Assembly: GCA_026419655.1 (NCBI GenBank) | Contig: JANZZA010000288.1 | Span: 1-16,134, forward strand | Source of the DNA: Armatimonadota bacterium | GTDB lineage: Bacteria > Armatimonadota > Zipacnadia > Zipacnadales > FEN-943 | Reading direction: 5' to 3' | Length of the DNA: 16,134 nucleotides | Shown: one piece after another, positions 12,607 through 16,134 of the stretch | Layout of the letters: each line of letters starts with the position of its first letter | How positions within the stretch are numbered: the stretch's first letter is position 1 | Notes under the pieces: generated by a model | What the model was told of the DNA's origin: nothing | Seen by the model: the letters and a program-made list of their open reading frames with translations, nothing else | Database searches by the model: none | Translations under genes and position numbers: made by a program

Positions 12607-14427
12607 CTATCGGGCCTCAGACGAAGGGAAAGCAGGGTACAGGTCAGTAGCCACAGCCCAGCGGGCGAGCACCTGCCGTCTTTCCTCGACGTCGTCGGGC
12701 AGCAAAAGGGGCCGGCCACGGGCATCAAGCAGCAAGCCTACCTGCCCTCCGGTCACTTCGGCGACGAGACGGCGGCCTGGCCCTGCGCCGCAATCAAACC
12801 CTCGCGCCGGCTCGACAGTAGCTACGGCCTTTTCGCCGGTAGGCAGCGGCATCCGCACAAGATCGCCAAATGCCAGTTGGTAAGTTTGCAGGCCACCCGG
12901 CGCGTCTAATGAGACGGTCATGCACGGTTCGCCGGGCTTGCCTCGACCGCGAGCAGCTATGCACGTACCCAGCGGCACCAGGCAGTCGCGCCAGAAGACC
13001 TGCATGGCCGCCTCTTCGCAGACCGTGGCGAGCACCCCCAGGTGGGGCATCATGAAGATGCTGTCTACGGCCAGCCGGGTCACGCCCTCGGGCTGAAAGG
13101 CGTCTACCATCATCATGGCCGCCTGGACCCGGCGCGGAGCATGGCTGAGGACGCCCCCGGAGCCGATGATGAGGTCCAGGCGCATCATGTCCACGAGAGT
13201 TTCTCCGGCCACGCGTTGGCGGAAGGCATCGGCAATGTCGCGGCGCTGACGGACGCCCTTGAGGCCGGTGGCCAGTTCCTTGTGCTGGTCGAGGGCCAGG
13301 CGGAGAGCCTCGCGGGCCACGGCCTGCTCGACTATAAGGCTGTCAAGAGTCTGCGGGACGGTGGTGGGGCGGATCATCTTATTGCGGATCCGGTTGCTCA
13401 GGGCGCGCTCAGCCACTCCTACTCCTGCTGGCAGCCAGCGGGCGATCTTGTCCAGGCCGGCCTCGGCCAAGACCTGGGAGACAGAGTAGCTCATGCCCAG
13501 GTTGGCGGAGACGGTGCGGTTGAAGACGCCATCGAAGACCGAGAAGACATCGGTGGTGGCGCCGCCGATGTCCACGCCGAGAAGGTTAAGACCCTCGTGG
13601 TGGGCGACGACCTGCATCATGTTGCCCACGGCGGCAGGCGTGGGCATTATCTCGGCGTCGGTGATGGGGAGGAGTTTGCCGTAGCCGGGCGCCTGGGCCA
13701 TGACGTGCTCGAGAAAGAGGTCCTGGATAGCCTGGCGGGTGGGGCCGAGGTTTTCCGTCTCCATGGTTGGGCGCAGATTCTCTACAATAGTGAGGTCAAA
13801 CTTTTCGCCCAGGACGCGCTGGATTTCTTCGCGGCAGTCGCGATTGCCGGCGAAAATGACCGGTAGGCGGAAGCGGGTGCCGAGGCGAGCCTGGGGATTA
13901 GCGGCGGCTATAAGCTCGGCCATCATTACGACCCGCCGCACTTCACCGCCGTCTATGCCGCCGGAGAGGAGAATCATGTCTGGCCGCAGACTGCGCATCT
14001 GCTCGATGCGCTGATGAGGAGCGCGGCCGTCGTCGAGGGCTATGACATCCATGACAATGGCACCTGCACCCAGGGCGGCCCGCTGCGCACTCTCCGCCGT
14101 CATCCGCCGGACAAGCCCAACCACCACTATCTGCAGGCCGCCCCCGGCCGACGAAGTCGAGAAATAGCCGTCCACGCCCCGGCCATTGGCCGCAGGCTTC
14201 ACCAGCTCACCGTCTTCGAGGAGCCGCCGGCCCGACAGCTCCTCAACCTCAAAGAAGGCGTTCCGGACGCCAATAGTCACGTCCTCGAAGGGAGCCTCGA
14301 CGGTGGTGGGAGCTTCGCCGCGCACCACCAGCCGATATTCCCCACCCTGGCGCTCGATCAGAATGGCCTTGGTGGTTGTTGACCCGCAGTCGGTGGCTAT
14401 GATTACGTCAAGCTTGCTGGTGCCCAT
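12607..14427 (-). CDS. glmL: MutL/GlmL-family protein (accessory ATPase of B12-dependent mutases)
   Basis: 606-aa actin/Hsp70-fold (ASKHA) protein. Phosphate-1 motif DCGSTTTK (13-20), phosphate-2 motif LLGVDIGGATTDVFSV (282-297) and adenosine motif GSGGVLSHAPR (422-432) are all intact; LRPDMILLSGGIDGGE (147-162) and NLGMSYSVSQVLAEAGL (309-325) are also typical of the family. In clostridia the gene lies between the two glutamate mutase subunit genes, and the protein is thought to maintain or reactivate the cobalamin enzyme. No mutase gene is within this window, so the client is unknown. It is longer than the clostridial protein, as I recall it, by a C-terminal extension of about 140 residues. 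The ATG at 14427 gives the expected N-terminus, though no good ribosome-binding site precedes it. A 120-bp repeat element ends 22 bp upstream. Confidence 0.88.
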   Translation of the reverse strand: MGTSKLDVIIATDCGSTTTKAILIERQGGEYRLVVRGEAPTTVEAPFEDVTIGVRNAFFEVEELSGRRLLEDGELVKPAANGRGVDGYFSTSSAGGGLQIVVVGLVRRMTAESAQRAALGAGAIVMDVIALDDGRAPHQRIEQMRSLRPDMILLSGGIDGGEVRRVVMMAELIAAANPQARLGTRFRLPVIFAGNRDCREEIQRVLGEKFDLTIVENLRPTMETENLGPTRQAIQDLFLEHVMAQAPGYGKLLPITDAEIMPTPAAVGNMMQVVAHHEGLNLLGVDIGGATTDVFSVFDGVFNRTVSANLGMSYSVSQVLAEAGLDKIARWLPAGVGVAERALSNRIRNKMIRPTTVPQTLDSLIVEQAVAREALRLALDQHKELATGLKGVRQRRDIADAFRQRVAGETLVDMMRLDLIIGSGGVLSHAPRRVQAAMMMVDAFQPEGVTRLAVDSIFMMPHLGVLATVCEEAAMQVFWRDCLVPLGTCIAARGRGKPGEPCMTVSLDAPGGLQTYQLAFGDLVRMPLPTGEKAVATVEPARGFDCGAGPGRRLVAEVTGGQVGLLLDARGRPLLLPDDVEERRQVLARWAVATDLYPAFPSSEAR

Positions 14428-14449
14428 TGGACTATTCTGTTTTCTCAGG

Positions 14450-14571
14450 AAGCTATTGCAAAACTTGCTTTCCTAGCTCCCACACGCGGCCCAAGGTCAA
14501 TGCTCGAGAGCAAGGCTTTGTGCACCTTCCTCACTATAGATAGGCCGACACCGGCTTTTGCAACAGTCCCC
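14450..14571 (-). repeat. ~120-bp inverted-repeat element, copy 6 (reversed)
   Basis: Ends AGCTATTGCAAAACTTG and CCGGCTTTTGCAACAGTCCC. The interior GGCTTTGTGCACCTTCC and AGGCCGACACCGG is the reverse complement of copy 4's GAAAGTACACAGCGC and GGTGTTGGC. It lies just upstream of the MutL-family gene and begins the array that fills the 330-bp gap 14428-14757. Confidence 0.75.
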
Positions 14572-14620
14572 TTTGAAAAGGGTTGTTCTTCTGCTTTCAT
14601 CCCAAACGTTATCTTTGTTC
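14572..14620 (+). repeat. Hairpin-family repeat, copy 6 (short linker)
   Basis: The junction CCCCTTTGAAAAGGGTTG (from 14568) forms a stem CCCTTT/AAAGGG, followed by TTCTTCTGCTTTCATCCCAA. It joins copies 6 and 7 of the 120-bp element. Confidence 0.55.
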
Positions 14621-14741
14621 CGACTGTCGCAAAACCATCGTATCACGAGTGAGTCGTGCCCATGCAGTGCAGCCTTGGGACGCAAACCCATATCTTACGC
14701 GGACTCGCACCCGCGTCGAGGCACGTCTTGCAACAGTCATC
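14621..14741 (-). repeat. ~120-bp inverted-repeat element, copy 7 (diverged subtype)
   Basis: Ends CGACTGTCGCAAAACC and GTCTTGCAACAGTCA. The interior differs from copy 6, but a central GGGACGCAAAC sits at the same offset (about 57 bp) as GGGCGCAC in the element at 15318, and it shares GAGTGAGTCG with the GAGTAAGTCG of the element at 15455. Confidence 0.7.
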
Positions 14742-14757
14742 TTCCTGTTTCCACTTC

Positions 14758-15195
14758 TCAAGGCTGCGGTGGCCCCTGCTTGCCCGTCGGTGCATCAGGA
14801 CTGGTCTGCTGAGTGTGCCGCGAAGCTAACAGGGCCTGCTCGTCAAGCTCTTCCAGTCGGTCGCAAAGCCACGAGACCTTTCGTCGGTCGTGGAGTGCCT
14901 CGGCGATTATTCTGTACTTCTCCGCGGGCAGAAACGCGCCGACGAAAGGCTCTAGAAAAACCATAAACTCAGCCGTCACGAAGCTCAGGGGGCGCATGGT
15001 CTCAAGCACGAAAACAGCCGCCGGCGCCAGGCCACGGGCGTGCAGGCTGCGGGCAAGGTCTTCCAGGGCGGCCATCTGGGCAGTCTCGTCAGGCTCGGCG
15101 TCATAGTCGCCCGAGACCAGGCCGCCTTCCCCCTCCCTGCCCGGCATCTCTTCTCTTTCTTTCGGCGGCTTGCCTGGCAGTCGCATGGCTAACAT
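14758..15195 (-). CDS. Small conserved-looking protein, function unknown
   Basis: 145 aa as written. The core at 42-121 is helical and charged with a hydrophobic middle: LARSLHARGLAPAAVFVLET, then MRPLSFVTAEFMVFLEPFVG (67-86) and CDRLEELDE (111-119). The pattern of an LE-x-x-RPLSF segment followed by a short FLEPF helix and a C-terminal DRLEEL helix feels like a conserved small family I have seen in other bacteria, but I cannot name it or give a function. N- and C-terminal tails (1-40, 122-145) look disordered. ATG 15195, 15186 and 15147 are all possible starts; the last follows AAAGAGAAGAG and would drop 16 unconserved residues. It lies upstream of the MutL-family gene on the same strand but is separated by the 330-bp repeat array, so joint transcription is uncertain. 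Confidence 0.65.
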   Translation of the reverse strand: MLAMRLPGKPPKEREEMPGREGEGGLVSGDYDAEPDETAQMAALEDLARSLHARGLAPAAVFVLETMRPLSFVTAEFMVFLEPFVGAFLPAEKYRIIAEALHDRRKVSWLCDRLEELDEQALLASRHTQQTSPDAPTGKQGPPQP

Positions 15196-15200
15196 GTTAG
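15189..15200. promoter_or_regulatory. Perfect 12-bp palindrome over a start codon
   Basis: CTAACATGTTAG is fully self-complementary and contains the ATG at 15195-15193 of the 145-aa gene. It could be an operator half-site pair or chance. No second copy was seen. Confidence 0.25.
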
Positions 15201-15317
15201 GCTGCCAGTACCCCCGCTGCCAAGAGGCCCCAGCGGTGTGGCCCGATTCAGCGATCTGGAGGATTCCAGTTCCCGCAGTGGCTCCAACCTGGAAAAGGCA
15301 GCGAAAGCTTTTTCCGA

Positions 15318-15439
15318 GGGACTGCTACAAAAGTCGCTTTCCCGGCCCCTTATACGCAATCGCAGGTAGAAGATCGGGCGCACAGCGCTGTATCCCTCGC
15401 CACTGCGGATAAGCCAACACCGGCTTTTGCAACAGTCCC
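15318..15439 (-). repeat. ~120-bp inverted-repeat element, copy 8 (reversed, best-preserved ends)
   Basis: GGGACTGCTACAAAAG and CTTTTGCAACAGTCCC are 16-bp inverted repeats with two mismatches, 122 bp end to end. The interior GATCGGGCGCACAGCGCTGT and ATAAGCCAACACCGG reverse-complement to the core of copies 3 and 4. It lies in the 616-bp gap 15196-15811; I recognise nothing in 15201-15317. Confidence 0.85.
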
Positions 15440-15454
15440 GTGGGGGAAACCCTG

Positions 15455-15576
15455 TGACAGCCGTTGCAAAACCGTGGTTTCATGAGTAAGTCGCCTCTGC
15501 CCGGTATAGCTTGGGGGCGCAAACCTCCGCCGTACACCTTCGGGCAGCTGTGTGGAGGATAGTTTTGCAGCAGTCA
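15455..15576 (-). repeat. ~120-bp inverted-repeat element, copy 9 (diverged subtype)
   Basis: Ends TGACAGCCGTTGCAAAACC and GTTTTGCAGCAGTCA; central GGGGGCGCAAACC at an offset of about 60 bp. It is joined to copy 8 by only 15 bp (GTGGGGGAAACCC), a trimmed hairpin linker. Confidence 0.75.
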
Positions 15577-15581
15577 CCTGA

Positions 15582-15697
15582 GGTGATTGTCGCACACCTC
15601 ATCTTTACGCGACTGACTTCCGTGGCGGGTACAGCCGTGGGGCCGCAGAGGTCACACTTTCTGTGCCAGGCAGCCCCCCAAAGGGCCGGTTGCAACA
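15582..15697 (-). repeat. ~120-bp inverted-repeat element, copy 10 (diverged subtype)
   Basis: Ends GGTGATTGTCGCACACC and GGTTGCAACAGCC; central GGGGCCGCAGAGG at an offset of about 57 bp. The junction with copy 9 is the palindrome CACCTGAGGTG (15575-15585). Confidence 0.6.
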
Positions 15698-15775
15698 GCC
15701 TCTATAGGTGAAAGGGGCTTTCTCTAGACCCGCAGGTCAAACTCTTTCGCCCTGCTCCCACCACATGCACTCCGT
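15698..15775 (+). repeat. Hairpin-family repeat, copy 7 (degraded)
   Basis: GAAAGGGGCTTTCTCTAGAC and AGGTCAAACTCTTTCGCCCT, then GCTCCCACC, follow the order of the 7411-7497 copy (CCCAAACTTTTTCGTGCTGC, then TTCCACC). It ends the right-hand array just before the last gene's stop. Confidence 0.45.
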
Positions 15776-15811
15776 CAGGACACAAACTTCGGCCCCGCGA
15801 AGCACAGGGAC

Positions 15812-16134
15812 CTACTTTCCGACGACCGTGTTTCGCCTCCTGGCCAGAGCCATTAGCGCAGCAGCAACCACGTAGATAATTAGGCCGACTGCTATCGTGC
15901 AGCGAAAGCCGGCAATCTTGGCCACCGCCATCGCTGCCGAGGAGCCTATGACTGATGCCACGCCGTTCACCGCCCACAGCCATGGCACCGCTGCGCCTCC
16001 CACTTCGGCCACCACTGCCCTAATACCCGTGGGGAAGGGCACGCCCATCAACATGCCCAGAGGCACTATGGCGGCCAGCGGGACCAGGCTGCGCACCCGC
16101 ACGGCCCAGGAAAGTGTCGCCGCGAAAAGGGCAG
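15812..16134 (-). CDS. Spermidine-synthase-like membrane protein, C-terminal fragment
   Basis: The gene enters from the right edge; 107 codons are visible, ending at TAG 15814-15812. LVPLAAIVPLGMLMGVPFPTG and VPWLWAVNGVASVIGSSAAM match the C-terminal membrane module of multi-span spermidine-synthase-like proteins (usual form GMPFPxGLR ... PWAWGVNGxxSVLGS). Three to four membrane spans are seen (ALFAATLSWAV, SLVPLAAIVPLGMLMG, GVASVIGSSAAMAVA, IAVGLIIYVVAAALMAL), then a basic tail. The aminopropyltransferase domain, if present, lies outside the window, so no catalytic statement is possible. Confidence 0.75.
   Translation of the reverse strand, partial: ALFAATLSWAVRVRSLVPLAAIVPLGMLMGVPFPTGIRAVVAEVGGAAVPWLWAVNGVASVIGSSAAMAVAKIAGFRCTIAVGLIIYVVAAALMALARRRNTVVGK

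Noticed and set aside
12248..12909. Rightward open frames of 178 and 211 codons
   Set aside because: They consist of repeat-element sequence plus antisense of the MutL-family gene; parallel frames appear in other copies of the repeat.
13042..13866. Rightward 274-codon open frame
   Set aside because: Fully antisense to the MutL-family gene, which carries all three ATPase motifs.
14450..15775. CRISPR array
   Set aside because: Repeats are about 120 bp with inverted ends, not 24-40-bp direct repeats with unique spacers, and no cas gene is present.

Overview
This 16.1-kb, GC-rich window looks like the chromosome of an uncultivated bacterium. A flagellar/type III export protein of the FlhA (FHIPEP) family argues for Bacteria, yet three housekeeping genes are of the kind common in archaea: a free-standing GMP synthase ATPase subunit, a RibB with the REGExD-type active-site segment, and a TtuA/Ncs6-type tRNA thiolase. 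A MutL/GlmL-family protein, a non-haem UroD-like protein and a large DUF6785-type membrane protein are a mix I associate with Armatimonadota, Planctomycetota-related or similar phyla. That placement is an impression, not a demonstration.

Layout. 1-1092 (-) is the N-terminal part of a divergent FlhA-like gene that runs off the left edge. Divergent from it and reading rightward are guaAb (1472-2404), a UroD-like gene (2489-3631), ksgA (about 3845-4780), ribB (5502-6131) and ttuA (6403-7395). From 7605 on, every gene reads leftward: a DUF6785-type multi-span membrane protein (7605-9566), a 218-aa one-span protein (9931-10587), a secreted clan GH-A glycosidase-like protein (10610-12028), a MutL/GlmL ATPase (12607-14427), a 145-aa conserved-looking protein (14758-15195) and, at the right edge, the C-terminus of a spermidine-synthase-like membrane protein (15812-16134).

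The most unusual content is intergenic. About ten copies of a ~120-bp element with imperfect terminal inverted repeats (GACTGTTGCAAAA...TTTTGCAACAGTC) fill the gene-free stretches. They often alternate with a second, hairpin-forming repeat, building composite arrays at 12154-12560, 14450-14741 and 15318-15775. Two inverted copies of the hairpin repeat bracket ttuA. Between the DUF6785-type gene and the 218-aa gene lies a separate array: thirteen degenerate units of exactly or nearly 14 bp (consensus GTACGGTTAATCCG). I see no tRNA, rRNA, CRISPR array, transposase or phage gene.

Functional links. The right-facing genes are housekeeping functions (GTP supply, 16S rRNA maturation, riboflavin, tRNA thiolation) separated by repeats, so they are probably several transcripts. 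guaAb/UroD-like is the only close pair there. On the left-facing side the glycosidase and the 218-aa gene are 22 bp apart and probably co-transcribed. MutL and the UroD-like protein both hint at corrinoid biochemistry, but no mutase or corrinoid protein is present to confirm it.
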